The notes under the pieces were generated by a model, which made no database searches, was not told where the DNA came from, and saw only the letters and a list, made by a program, of their open reading frames with translations. Shown piece after piece: positions 10,301 through 21,556 of a stretch of DNA of 64,000 bases. The first letter of the stretch is position 1. Each line of letters begins with the position of its first letter. Where the stretch lies: the NCBI GenBank assembly GCA_037903355.1, contig JBAJFE010000020.1:286174-350173 (forward strand). Direction: 5' to 3'. This DNA is from Trichuris trichiura (taxonomy: Eukaryota > Nematoda > Enoplea > Trichinellida > Trichuridae). Position numbers and translations under genes: made by a program.

Positions 10301-11423
10301 CAGTCAAATTCTAAACACGGCCCGTAAATGGTTGCAGCAATTGCGGAAACTGAAGTACCCTGTTTGCAAGTTGAGCAAAGCAATTTATGGTCTTAAACAA
10401 GCTAGTCGTCAATGGTACAAGAAGTTAGACGAGAAGTTGCGTTATTTAGGAATGAAGCCTTTAGAGTCAGACCCATGTGTCTATTCAGTACCAGAGACAA
10501 ATGGAGCTTTGAAGCGCGTTGCAATTTATGTCGACGACACTTTTGTGCTGTCGAACGACGTCAAGTGGATAAAGGACGTTAAGACTGAACTGGCGAAGAC
10601 ATTTAAGGTCCGTGATCTGGGGCCCATCAGCTATGGTCTTGGAATCCAGTTCAAACAAGATGAAAGAAAAGGAACAATCTCGATGTCCCAAAGCGTGTAT
10701 GTGCTGAATCTTTTGAAGCGTTTTGGAATGGAGAACTGCAAGCCAGCCACAACTCCTCTAGCACCCAACTTGAAGCTGACTAAGCCACTTACTGATAGCA
10801 AGGAAGAGATGCTCAGGTTTCCTTACCAGGTGTTAATTGGAAGTCTAATGTACTTGGCGGTAGCTACGAGACCTGACATTGCGTACGCTGTCAGTTCACT
10901 TAGCCGATTCAATACTAGCTACACTGAAGAACACTGGAAAGCTGCTAAGAGAATACTACGATATCTCAAAGGTACTTCAAATCTTGGACTCGTACATCGA
11001 CGATCAGGGAAGCCACCAATGGGTTATGCTGATGCCTATGGGGGCGGTTGTCCAGTTGACAAAAGGTCATATACAGGATTCCTTTTCAAGTACGGAAATG
11101 CCGCAGTGAGTTGGGAAGCCAGTAAACAGCGTACAGTGGCGTTAAGCAGCACTGAAGCTGAATACATGAGTTTAGCTGACACTGTTAAAGAGGCCTTATG
11201 GATGAAGACCTTTCTTCGAAAAATTGATGAGTCAGTTGTTGATGCAATCGATGTGTACAATGATAATTTTGGTGCTCAAGAGCTTGCTCAGAATTCAGTA
11301 TTCCATGCCAGGACCAAGCATATTGACATCAAATACCCCTTTGTACGTGAGACGTTGTCGAGGGAACTCGTCAACGGAATATATTTGGCCACAGAGCAGG
11401 TGCCGGCCGATATCTTAACTTAG
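7379..11423 (+). pseudogene. Ty1/copia gag-pol polyprotein, decayed
   Basis: Begins at the ATG at 7379 with a copia-type gag (KIVPLGKDKYDSWKMQAKAY). It is followed by a zinc knuckle near 8070-8115 whose first cysteine is a tyrosine (Y-F-V-C-G-x5-H-x4-C). Then come the aspartic protease (WCVDSGSTSHMC, about 8225), the pre-integrase HHCC region and an integrase with visible D, D and E (SDVCGP, TDNGGEH, VAERKN). After these lie the reverse transcriptase (AIYVDDTFVLS, about 10,525) and RNase H ending in TKHIDIKYPFVRE. Damage: TGA at 7529, frameshifts near 7750, 8005 and 8520, and TAG at 9270. The RT/RNase H half (9273-11423) is a long open frame. It could not make a full polyprotein as it stands. 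Confidence 0.9.
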
Positions 11424-11513
11424 GGACTTTATTCGCCGAAGCATAACCTCTATGTGACGCAGCTTGGGTTGAAGTCCACGTAAGAGACTTCTTACACATC
11501 GATTGAGGTGTAG

Positions 11514-11621
11514 TGCTGGAAATGTATCAGCTCAGCACGTGTTACATATCCTACACATCACTTTAACTTCCTACTGAGTTCTTACCAATAAACGGTGTAT
11601 TCTGTGTTCGAAATTACAACA
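11514..11621 (+). repeat. 3' LTR of the copia element
   Basis: 108 bp, TG...CA, paired with 7125-7236. The bases outside the two LTRs do not match (ATGTT on the left, AGAAC on the right), so no target duplication is visible. I could not find a convincing polypurine tract upstream. Confidence 0.8.
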
Positions 11622-12999
11622 AGAACAACCGCTTAGTTCTGAAGTTTAACAAGCTTAAGGAACAACGATACTGGCAGAGTTAGAAAATAGTCGAATCAAC
11701 ACAATTAATGACGATGAAAAGGTGACGATCAACCGTCAACGACGAATTAATGAGACTGAGACTGTGCTACCAAAACAGTCTGCTTTTTTTGGTTACGCGA
11801 ATAATATGATACTGTCTTTAATTGTGATGATGTCAACATTATAACGCGGCAAACTGATGTAGGCGTAAGCTAACTAACCTGCGGGTCAATTTACTGTATT
11901 AGTTGGTGTTGCCTCTCCGGGAATTATCGTTGTTCCGCTTTGGATCGTTCGTGTGTGTACGGCCTGCGTACGGGCTGTATAAAGAACGATCTAGGCGTGA
12001 ATTCAATCGGTAGCTACCCTGCTGGTAAGTTGCCCGTTTTATCCTTTCGTAGTATCAACTGCCAACAGTTTTGATGAGCAAAGCCTCGTTCTTCGTAAGC
12101 GTCATTTTTTCTCACCTCGTAGGGATTCAAGGTACGCAAAACAGTGCTCACCAATTTACAATTGGGCTCCACTTCTGTTCTCTTAAATCAAGTTAAAGCT
12201 ATCCCACGTCTACAGAACGCGTTCGACGCGTGTCAACGTCTCAGGGCTCAGTTGCGCAGCTTATAAGCTAAATAGAAATCAGGCACAAGGAAAGTGCCAT
12301 TTTAAAAATCCGGTATTTCCATATGCCGAAAAGAAAATAGTTTTGCAACAGATTCAGGAAGTGACTTGAAAATCATTCATCGCCAGTTTAAGCACTCAGG
12401 CTGACGTCGTCGCAAGGCTTACTGACTTTTTTTTACTTTGCTTTGGTCTAAAACACGACCATTTAACTTTCAAAAGTCGTGTAGCTTACGATAGTCTTAC
12501 TAATATCACTTGTGATTTTCTAGCCACGCGGGCTGACTGGCGGTCCAAGAAATATCCGACGGGTTCCGCCGTCAGTTTCGGCCTGAAACACGGATGGTTG
12601 TTGCCAAGTCACGCAGTTTTCACCGTCGACCAGAGAGCAGCACGTCGTCATCAACACTGATCGACAGTGATGCCCTCTACGAAGGGTTATATCCGTCTTC
12701 GTCTGCTCATCTCAGTGGAAACAGCGTTACGTAAATTTGGTGCGTTGAAACCCGGGTTCGAACGATCGTTGTGCTATGGCATAACGGGCTGATAAGGCTG
12801 CGTCTGTGAGCGCCAATGAAGTTAAGGTGTACGAAATAAACTTGAAGAAACGTGCCAGCGCGACACTGCATCTTAGCTTTGCTGTTCAGAGCGAGAGAGC
12901 AGTTCAGGACGGCTGTCTTACGCGGAGTGAAGAATGAAAATTCGCTTTGCTTGTTTCTGAAAACTTTTAATAAAACGCCGTGTTGTGACATGCAAAATA
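11622..12999 (+). repeat. Dispersed repeat unit, copy A
   Basis: Homologous over its whole length to 16198-17947 (about 85-90% by eye, apart from an LTR inserted in copy B). It starts right at the copia 3' LTR. It contains, in order: a dyad/TATA module, a GTAAGT donor-like site at 12025, short open segments, and AATAAA near its 3' end. This is a transcription-unit-like layout. The segment around 12,650-12,720 reads DALYEGLYPSSS in one frame, and copy B keeps that frame with several replacements. I do not recognise a family. Confidence 0.6.
11947..11987 (+). promoter_or_regulatory. Dyad/TATA promoter-like module, copy 1
   Basis: A 41-bp imperfect palindrome from GTTC to GAAC with TATAAAG in its right arm (TATA starts at 11978). 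A GTAAGT donor-like site is 47 bp downstream at 12025. AACCTG lies 102 bp upstream of the TATA box and AGTTGG 77 bp upstream. Five other copies of the module occur in this window. Confidence 0.55.
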
Positions 13000-13243
13000 A
13001 AATTTTTTGCCTTATAGATGGGCTCATTTTAAGTTTTACGCATCATCGAATAGCGGTTTCATTTCTACACAAGTAAGTTCGTTTCGGGTGAAAACTTTGC
13101 TAGTCCAAAAGACGAATGAAGATTTTCGAAACGCGAGTTCTTGGTGACGTCACAGCTCTGCCAGAGAAACCTGCATTTTTTGCGACCTCAAAAAGTTACA
13201 GCGTGACAATGGATGGCGAGAAAACAAGATGCAAACGAGCTTC

Positions 13244-13251
13244 TTATAGAG
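13244..13251 (+). repeat. 8-bp target-site duplication of the hAT element, left
   Basis: TTATAGAG, repeated at 15819-15826. Eight base pairs is the standard hAT duplication length. Confidence 0.85.
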
Positions 13252-15818
13252 CATAGGTTCTCAAACTTTTTGATGCATCGCCCCCCTGTGAACGTTCCTG
13301 ACCGCTACTGCCCTCCAATTCCGGTTGGTCAATTTCGAGCGCGCTGATTGGCTGGAAGGTTGGACGTGGCATAGCCGGGAGGTTAGTAGGTTCTCAAACA
13401 TTTCCCTCTGTCGCTCCCGATGGGAAAATTTTTGCAAAACCGCTACTCGTGAGAACATTTTGCACAAAAGACTTCAACTCCTGGTCACCTGAAAGGCGTA
13501 CTGTACCACTCCTGCTTTTCCACCAACCACTTTACGATGTGAAAATTTCTGCTTGCCTTTCACATCTCTTGTCACATTTTTCAGGACATGGAGTCACATA
13601 TGCAAGAAGCATTCATTAGCGTTTCCTGAAAAAAACAATCAGTGTGCGTCTGTTTGTTTTCTTATGTACACCAAAAAGAATTGTAGTGAGAAGGAACCAG
13701 ATTGAAGTGAAAGCGCTTAAGCGAGAAAATACAAAAGAAACTATAACGCAAGTTTGCGACTGCACATGAACGGACACTACTCAATGTGATGGGTATGCTT
13801 AATGCAGTACGAGCAAGTTGTCTACGTTTGGCTGCCTCTTTGTCATCATCAGTCTAAGGTCACCTCGATTCACTATGTCCAGCTGACATCTCTCTTGCTA
13901 CTTAGAAGCTCCGTAACTGCGCTAAAACCGCAATCTGCTAAATAAAACAATGGAAACGCAATAAGGATGTTTTTTACAGGAGCCCATAACAGCGGAAACA
14001 GTTTCCTTATTTCGCTCTGGACCCAAAACTGCTGATATTCACTTTTCAATTTCACTTTCAGCTCTTCACTGCTTTGCAGTTCAAGCAGTTTTCCCTGCAA
14101 TTCCATCTCCGCTTCGCCGACGTTGGACATAGGGTCTATTGCTCACTGTGGAATTTTTAAGTTAAGGATATCACTGAACCGTTCCGTCGAGTCAACGTGC
14201 AAGTGTTGACAGTACACTTCAACTTCTTGTTTAGCGATGTCCTCTTCTTCCTTCAGTGCAGCTAGAAGGGGAAACGGATAGAACTCACCGGCCCGTAAGT
14301 TTCCTTTGAAAGTTGGCAATTTCGCGGCGAAAGCAGATATAACTCCTTTCGTTTTAATCAAGTCTAAGTCACTGCCTTATAGCTGCAAGTTCATTACATT
14401 GAATTTGTAGTATACGTCTGCCAGATACGCGATGTCCTTCATGTTTTTCTTTAAATTTTCTCGTAGAGAAGGGTTCACACACCACAAAAGTTCTAGAACT
14501 GTGTCAAAGAGGCTGTAAAAGCGAGTTAAACAAGCACCTTTTGACAACCAGCGAACTTCAGTGTGAAGTAACAGGCCATTGAAGTCTTCATGATTCTGTT
14601 CACCAAGCTGTCTGAATAGTTCCTCATTCAGCGATTTACTTTTGATGGTATCAACCGCTGTAAGAACCAATTGGAGTGATCAGTTTAATCGTTCGCTCAG
14701 GCGTCTTGTGGCTAAATGCTGTTGGTGAATGACGCAATGAACCACCAAAAAGCCAGTAACGAGCTGCTTCAAATGTGCGAGAAAGCCGCGGTAGCAGCCC
14801 ACCATCGACGGTGCTCCACCGGTTGCCACAGCAACTATGATCGCTGTAGGCATGTTTTTATCCTTGAAACATTTTTCTACAGCAAGGAAATAGGGCTTCT
14901 TGTTTGGTATCTGTCTGCAACTGTGTGGCAAACAGCAGTTCCTGTACCAGGGCTTCATCCATTACGAATCGGACATAACCTATTAATACTGCTTCATTGT
15001 TAGGTAAGATCGATTAATCAAGCTGCAAAGAAAAATGCGTTGCTCTCAAGAAGTCGCATAGAGTGCGTTCTACGTCGTTGCTCATTTCGTCAATCCTTCC
15101 TTGCACCGTGTCATTACTCAGAGGTATCCTTCCGATTATTTTAGTTGTTGACATGTGCAGTACAGTCTGGATAACTTCGCTAATCACGGGAAGCAACAGT
15201 GTTTCCCCAATGTTATGTGGCTTTCCACATTTTGCAAACAGTAATGAAATGGTATAAGACGCACGCAGGCCGTCTTTATCTTTTCCTGGTGCCGGTGGCA
15301 ACATACGTGGCAATATGTTCGTTGCACAAAATTTCTGGCGAAGCGACTGAAAGTAGCTGATGTTGTTGTCACGCATGTCTGGATGTACTCTATTAATGTG
15401 GTCTTGTAGCCTCGATGGCTTCATAGATTCGTTCGAAAACACTACCACAAATCAAACACAGAGGTAGCCATTTAGTCGCAGGTGAAGGAATGAAACAGCT
15501 AGGTCAGAATAGGATGAACTCTAAGCAATCCCCAATTGACCTTCTTTGAACTTACCGTCTCAACTTTTGGCGGAGTTGAGCCATGAAAAACACCATTGTT
15601 CAATTGCGCCCTCCATCCCCACTTGACCACCTTTAAAGTCCCGCCTCCACTTCTGGCGAGAACGAGTTAAGAAAGGCCCTTCTTACGCTGGTTTTTCTGA
15701 CAGCCTTTTTGCGCTAGAGACAATTCTTCCAGAATTTCTCTTATGTGATTCTCAACGCCCCCGCATAAGTTTCCCATCGCCCCCCAGTGGGCGATATCGC
15801 CCACTTTGAGAACCTAGG
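13252..15818 (-). mobile_element. hAT DNA transposon (ZBED/SCAND3-like), decayed
   Basis: 2,567 bp with terminal inverted repeats sharing TAGGTTCTCAAA, flanked by the 8-bp duplication TTATAGAG. The transposase is on the minus strand. Subterminal sequence at 15,545-15,665 carries two tandem copies of a motif (CTTTgAAgT..CCgccTCaACTTc-GGCG) that also occurs at both ends of the inverted-repeat element at 36.4-37.2 kb. This suggests shared transposase-binding sites. Confidence 0.85.
13873..15480 (-). pseudogene. hAT transposase (BED finger to dimerisation domain), broken
   Basis: Read on the minus strand. A BED-type zinc finger (CLICG... then RLQDHINRVHPDM) is split by a frameshift at about 15,445. 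Next come RNase H-like transposase segments: the block around TISLLFAKCGKPHNIGETLL, later LHTEVRWLSKGACLTRFYSL. The hAT C-terminal dimerisation region is last (LFPLLWAPVKNILIAFPLFY...CGFSAVTELLSSKR). The frame is broken near 15,010, 14,680, 14,375 and 14,140. Family members include domesticated ZBED5/SCAND3-like proteins, but this copy has target duplications and multiple breaks, so it is a dead transposon. Confidence 0.8.
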
Positions 15819-15826
15819 TTATAGAG
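15819..15826 (+). repeat. 8-bp target-site duplication of the hAT element, right
   Basis: TTATAGAG, matching 13244-13251. Confidence 0.85.
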
Positions 15827-16197
15827 GAACGGTTTTGTCAATTTCTTAAAGCAGGATGCTTTCTCACAGCCTGCAGTACTTTGTTGCATGATCACCCGTC
15901 CGCGACATTTTTCATTCTCCTTTGCATAATGGGTACACGTAATTAAATAACGAATTGCTATACCAACGAGAGATGATTGATTATTAGGAAAAATTTCGTA
16001 AGGCAACTGATTCTCAGATTAGTTTCATTCTAACTTTTACCTACCAGTTGACCACGGGTCCATCGATTCAGCATTTGTTTCGTTTAATTACATATGCTGA
16101 CTACACCATGATAAACCGAAAGTACTTTGGAAGAATTCATAGAAAACGCAACGTAACGTAAAGTTGTCCGCGGTTCAACTACGTGGACGTGGGCATG
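15827..16197. other. Intergenic, nothing recognised
   Basis: Short unique stretch between the hAT element and repeat copy B. No coding or repeat signal was seen. Confidence 0.35.
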
Positions 16198-16525
16198 AGA
16201 ATAACCGCCTATTTTTGAAGTTTAACAAGCTTATGGAACGGCGAGATTGTCAGAGATGAGGAAATAGTCGAATCAACAGAATTAATGACGATGAAAAGCT
16301 GACGACAAAATGTCAACTAAAAATTGATGAGACTGAAACTGTGCTACAAAAAAATCTGCTTTGTTTTTTAGTTACGCGAATAATATGATACTGTCTTTAA
16401 TTGTGATGATGTCAACATTATAACGCGGCAAATTGATGTAGGCGTAAGCTAACTAACCTGCAGGTCAATTTACTGTATTAGTTGGTGTTGCCTCTCCGGG
16501 AATTATCATTGTTCCACTTTGGATC

Positions 16526-16566
16526 GTTCGTATGTGTACGGCTTGCGTACGGGCTGTATAAAGAAC
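16526..16566 (+). promoter_or_regulatory. Dyad/TATA promoter-like module, copy 2
   Basis: Same 41-bp module with TATA at 16557 and donor-like GTAAGT at 16604 (47 bp). AACCTG and AGTTGG sit 102 and 77 bp upstream. It is the paralogue of copy 1, so it is not independent evidence. Confidence 0.55.
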
Positions 16567-17212
16567 GATCTAGGCGTGAATTCAACCGGTAGCTACCCTG
16601 CTGGTAAGTCGCCCGTTTTATCCTTTCGTAGTATCAACTGCCAACAGTTTTGATGAGCAAAGCCGCGTTCTTCGTAAGCGTCATTTTTTCTCACCTCGTA
16701 GGGATTCAAGCTACGCAAAACAATGCTCATCAATTTACAGTTGGACTCCACTTCTGTTCTCTTAAATCAAGTTAAAGCTATCTCGCGTCTACAGAACGCG
16801 TTCGACGCGTGTCAACGTCACAGCGCTCAGTTGCGCAGCTTATAAGCCAAGTAGAGGTCAGGCACAAGGAAAGTGCCATTTTAAAAATCCGATATTTCCA
16901 TATGCCGAAAAGAAAATAATTTTGCGACAGATTTAGGAAGTGACTCCGAAATCATTCATCGCCAGTTTAAACAGTCAACTTGGCGTAGCCGCAAGGCTTA
17001 CTGACCTTTTTTTACTTTGCTTTGTTCTAAAACACGACTGTTTAAGTTTCAAAAGTCGTGTAGCTTACGATAGTCTTACTAATATCACTTATGATTTTCT
17101 AGCCACGCGGGCTGACTGGCGGTCCAAGAGATATCCGACGGGTTCCGCCGTCAGTTTCGGCCCGAAACGCGGCGAACTGTCCAAGAGTCTCAGATTTTTC
17201 GCCGTCGACCAG

Positions 17213-17616
17213 TGTCATTGCTTGATCAAAACCACCACCCTACGTTCTGCATTCCTTTATTGCGTGACTACGACACCTCTCGTGTTGTCATTATTTGCAT
17301 ATAGCTAGCCCCCCTGTACATGCACTTGGCTGATAACGTTTGCACACGTAGCCCTTCCGACATTTTGAAAGCGGTTTTGCTTGATAAAAAGTGTTTAACG
17401 TCTGCAAGACCGTCCAGACGTCTGCTCCACTCTCCTCCGTTTACGCTACGAGTGCGGTCGTTCCGTAGTCCGTTGTGCTCTGGCACTCCGTTTTCATCAC
17501 CCGTTCCGTTACCACCGTTTCATTCTATATTTGCGTTTTGCTTTGTATTTTTATCGTTCATTACCATTAAACGGCATCGTTGCTAAAACTTCAAGCCTTC
17601 TAATCCAGCAACGACA
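17213..17616 (+). repeat. Solo LTR with 5-bp target duplication
   Basis: 404 bp beginning TGTC and ending GACA, flanked by ACCAG at 17208-17212 and 17617-17621. ATTAAA near 17,568 could serve polyadenylation. Repeat copy A shows the empty site with a single ACCAG (about 12,626), which proves an insertion. The internal region has been lost, as after LTR-LTR recombination. Confidence 0.75.
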
Positions 17617-17947
17617 ACCAGAGAGCAGCACATCGTCATCAATACTGATCGACAGTGACACCCTCTATGAAGGGTTGTATCCGTGTTCGTCAACTCATCT
17701 CAATGGAAACAGCGTTACGCAAATTTGGTGCGTTGGACACTGGGTAACGCGCTGATAAGGCTGCGTCTATGAGCGCCAATGAGGTTAAGCTGTACGAAAT
17801 AAACTTGAAGAAACATGCCCGCGCAACGCTGCCTCTTATCATTGCAGTTCAGAGCGACAAAAGAGTTTGGGAGTGAAGAATGAAAAATTCGCTTTGGTTG
17901 TTTTTGAAAACTTTAATAAAACGCTGTGTTGTGACGTGCAAAGTAAA

Positions 17948-20324
17948 ACTTACAATTGGGCTCCACTCCACTCGTAGGATAGTCACACAAACACTTACTG
18001 TAAGGCAGTGGAATTAACTTAAGCACAAAAAATGCCAGCAGCAAAAACCATGCAGTTGTTCCAGTTGGAAATGATTTTGCATAAGCAGGTGGAAAGCAAT
18101 AGGACAATAGCTGTGAACAATTAGTAGCAGCAGAAGCAATAGTTATGCTTATATGTTCTGATTTTATGCTTTGAAATAGATAGTATTTTATTTTAAAGAC
18201 TGTCCGATAATGGGTCAGCTGGTTTTTGGAAAAGAAAAAAGCGGCTTGATTTCGTTGCAAGTTAAAAAACGTTAAACGGGTTAGGTTCGGTTAGTCCATT
18301 TCAATCAAAAATGGGGCTCCTTGGGAGGCTGAAATGGAAGCTTAATTTGCTGTGCAGTCAGAATGTTGTCATATGCGTCAAAAGGTGTCTGCATTAAATT
18401 GTATGAATTAAAACTAGTACGTCAAATTTTCTGGACAGGACTAGTTTTGAATTGTGATCCGGTGAACACTAAAAAGTACGGCAGGGGCAGTGATCATGTC
18501 TCCTAGGCGCGCTACCGTCATACTGTAAGTTTGCCGGCCATCCTGCCCTGCCCTTACATAAGAATCAGACTAAACATAAAGCTTATGTCTTGGCCTAGAT
18601 TTGTGTAAGGGCAAAAAAGAGTAATTGGCATGCTGTGCAGTAAAGGCGCAACAAAGTAAGAGCATGCTTGCAAGAAAGGAACCTGCATTTCTCAGATGTT
18701 GGGGCGCCTAGGAGACAAGATTCCTGGGCGGATGTGGAGTCTTTAACAGTTCTTCAGAACTGAGCAAACCTCCTATATTCAAAATTCGTTTATGGGTTTA
18801 AATGTCCTTAAATGCCTTCATCTGCCTACTTGAATCAGGCCTTGTCTCACAGCCGCCCCACCGTCATACTGTTAAGTCTGCTCTGACGTAAGGCTAAGGT
18901 TTTAAGCCCTATGCTTAAGTATTGGCAGAACTGAATGAACTGCAAACTTGCAGTACGATGGTGGCAGGCTTGAACTGTCCAAAATAGAGAAACAAAATAT
19001 TGTTCCCATATTTTTATTGAGCAGTAGATGATGCACTGTGCCACTAACTCTTTGATTAAATCCATTGAATTTCTCAGTTGAACAAAAGAAGTACATACAG
19101 TTTTTTATTTTTGTCCTTTGAACTAATAGTAGCAGCAGCTAAATGTGAACTTATATTTTTGGTTATGCTTTAATTCAATGATTTTCTTTAAAGTGGTGTT
19201 TATCGCAGCTGATAAAGGACTTAGAAATTTCGTCGTTTGATAATATAACTCTCGTTGGGCGAAGTGCATACATGCGCTCAGTAGGAATCAAACATGAGTT
19301 TATGTTCTAGTTGTTCTTGTTCTGTTTGATTTTATCGGCTTTTGTCGTTGTGTTTGAGATATCCACAGCGGTAAGGTAACTTTAGTGCAACAAATAAACT
19401 TTCGCAGTCGTTGTCTGCGCTCCGTTTCGATGTTCTCTTTCGTTGTTGTTCGTATTTTTCACCGACTTAGATCGTTCTACCGATCGTACGTTTTATGGCA
19501 CAAACTTCGCACAAAACTAGGGGCATTTTAGCTGTCCTAAATGCTTGTTTAAACACGGGACACTCTCAGTTTCAGTTTAATGCTTTGCTCACGACTTGTT
19601 GAAATCGTAGTAAATGAAGTCTTTTTTTTTACATTCCATATCCATTTGGAAACGAAGTGCTTTTTAACGGCCTAAAATTGCATAACATTGGTACAGGATA
19701 GTACTGTAAAAGCGTGTATCGAAGCTTCCTTAAAAGAGTAGAGATTTTGGGAAAGTCTTTTTCTCTTCCTCGGTTTTAATGCTGTATTAATTTTCAAGCA
19801 GGCAAAGACCTTTCCCGAAAGCTCTGTGCTTTCTAAAAACGTTTAATAAATAATTTTATGTTGTGCCAACAGTGTGAAATTCATTATTATCCGTTTAGAG
19901 TTTCTACCAATTAGACGGTTTATGTAGAGGCAAACTTTCGAGGTGTGCACTCTCTGCGCTATGCTTGTACTGTTCAGTCTTGCAGATTACAGTGAAAGCA
20001 TTTTTGTACAGGTTTTGATTAAGTATTTCTGGCTGTTTCAGTGAATTTTAATGGCGAAAGTATGTGAAAAATTTTTTGAAGAGGCGATATGTGGTCACGC
20101 GTAACAGATCGGCTTGTTGCTCATTTCTTTAACGACTTGTAAATTTCAGAACGATTCGTGACCGTTAATGTCCCTATATGCGCGGCTGCCTTCTTCCTCT
20201 CAGAGGCTGAATTATTCTTTTAAAAACAGAAGCGCACTCTGGACATAACACTGTTGGCTGTCGGTAGTCGTAGTCCAAATTTAATTTCATCCTCTTTAAT
20301 CTTAGAAATACCGTGTACTTGCAA
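17948..20324. other. Non-coding stretch with scattered short repeats
   Basis: No gene found. A perfect 13-bp inverted repeat (GTCTCCTAGGCGC at 18498 and its complement at 18706) brackets about 195 bp. The string CCGTCATACTGT occurs at about 18,517 and again near 18,863. These may mark an old small transposon, but I cannot define its ends. Confidence 0.35.
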
Positions 20325-21149
20325 TCAATTAGTATTAAAGGCAACGTGAAGTTGCCAGGCAATTCTGGAGAGCTCTGCGAAGTTTATTTCTGTAATAGGC
20401 CGTTTGGGGACACTGTTTCCAGCTGGGATTTCTTTTGACTGCTTTAGTAACGACCAATTCCTTCGTCGATTCGAGATCACTAAAGTTTTTTCTTTATTCT
20501 TATTGAATTTCACTTTTAATTTCAACGTACTTCGTGGCCTAGGTACTCCCTTAGTTTCAACTGCTTTGTTTTCATCAATAGAAACGATGCAATTCACAAC
20601 CTAAAGCATTGTCCCAACAATCGCCTATTGCTGTGAAAGAATTAAAGGGGGGTTGCCCGTAAGTCACGATACCACAATTAACCATGCAAAAGGTGGATGA
20701 GTGACTGACGTGCGAGCAGCTACTCACACCCATTTTGACTGCCAAATATTATTACATACGGTATAGAAGTGTGAAGGTAAAAATAAATACAAAACGAAAG
20801 CAAAAATCCGAGCAACAGCTTCACATGTGGTCAAGTATGTGTAATTTTTCATTGCAGTATTTCCTTATGTAGTGCACTGAGCGAATATGGCCGCGCTTAG
20901 AAGCTTGAATTTTGAACCACACTTCGAGTGAAGTTTATAGTCATCTACGTTTCACTGGCTACATTCATCATTTTCATCTTGAAGGCCTCTCCAAATCCTC
21001 GGGGAAGACGGCAGGTAAACGCTCCTGTAAACTTCGGATATAAATTTTGTTACGTCTTCAGTTGTCACAAATTGCCACCATAGGCCGAAAGTTGCGTGTA
21101 ATTGCTGTGAGGGCATTTTTAGACCACTTTCTCCATTTCTGGGATTCAA
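20325..21149 (-). CDS. Hypothetical protein, at least two minus-strand exons
   Basis: The best-supported part is a last exon on the minus strand from about 20,602 to 20,325. It follows an acceptor-like CTTTAG and reads VNCIVSIDENKAVETKGVPR onward through a basic middle (LKVKFNKNKEKTLVI) to AWQLHVAFNTN and a stop. A candidate upstream exon (21,149 to about 20,952) reads MPSQQLHATFGLWWQFVTTE and ends in an acidic tail near a possible donor. The join is not fixed. I do not recognise the family. Codon use and the acceptor are reasonable, but a spurious open frame cannot be excluded. Confidence 0.35.
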
Positions 21150-21322
21150 ATTTTCTTAACTGGGATCTGTTTTAGATTGTACGCATATGTGTTAACGTTC
21201 GCACGGTAGCTTATTTCATTAAATAAACGGAATGACATTCGTTCAATTCTTTACCCTTTTTATAGGATAAAGAAACCAAGACCTGAGCTGATGCCTTTCC
21301 GACTATTTAATGGAAATAATTC

Positions 21323-21335
21323 CGAACTACTGGTT
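21323..21335 (+). repeat. 13-bp target-site duplication of the Penelope dimer, left
   Basis: CGAACTACTGGTT, repeated exactly at 24563-24575, immediately outside the inverted pair. Confidence 0.7.
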
Positions 21336-21497
21336 TTGAACACAGGGTGTTTCTTAACGGGGCAGTGGATCTTCATCACTACTTCATACGGTATGTGTTC
21401 TTGCCCGTTGATGGGTTCTGAAATTAAACCGAAGCAAATGCCCTACCAACGGATGGATGAGCAATTATTAAGGAAAAATACAGAACAATTCTTAACA

Positions 21498-21545
21498 GTT
21501 TCGGAGCTTTCGGGACTAACCTTGTCCCGTCGTCAGCGATGGTGG
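21498..21545 (-). ncRNA. Hammerhead-ribozyme motif in the left Penelope copy
   Basis: Minus strand: TCG, CTGACGA, C, GGGAC, 7-nt loop, GTCCC, GAAA, GCTC, CGA. Stem I is TCG/CGA, stem II is GGGAC/GTCCC, and stem III is the minimal self-complementary AGCT. This copy matches the right copy base for base in the core. Confidence 0.65.
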
Positions 21546-21556
21546 TAATGGTACTT

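Larger units (their letters stand above)
16198..17947 (+). repeat. Dispersed repeat unit, copy B
   Basis: Second copy of the unit at 11622-12999, same orientation, interrupted by a 404-bp solo LTR at 17213-17616. It keeps the dyad/TATA module, the donor-like GTAAGT and the terminal AATAAA. Copy A has the uninterrupted insertion site, so the LTR arrived after the two copies separated. Confidence 0.6.

Noticed and set aside
12745..12765. GGGTTCGAAC similar to a tRNA B box
   Set aside because: No acceptor, D-arm or anticodon stem around it, and repeat copy B lacks the sequence.
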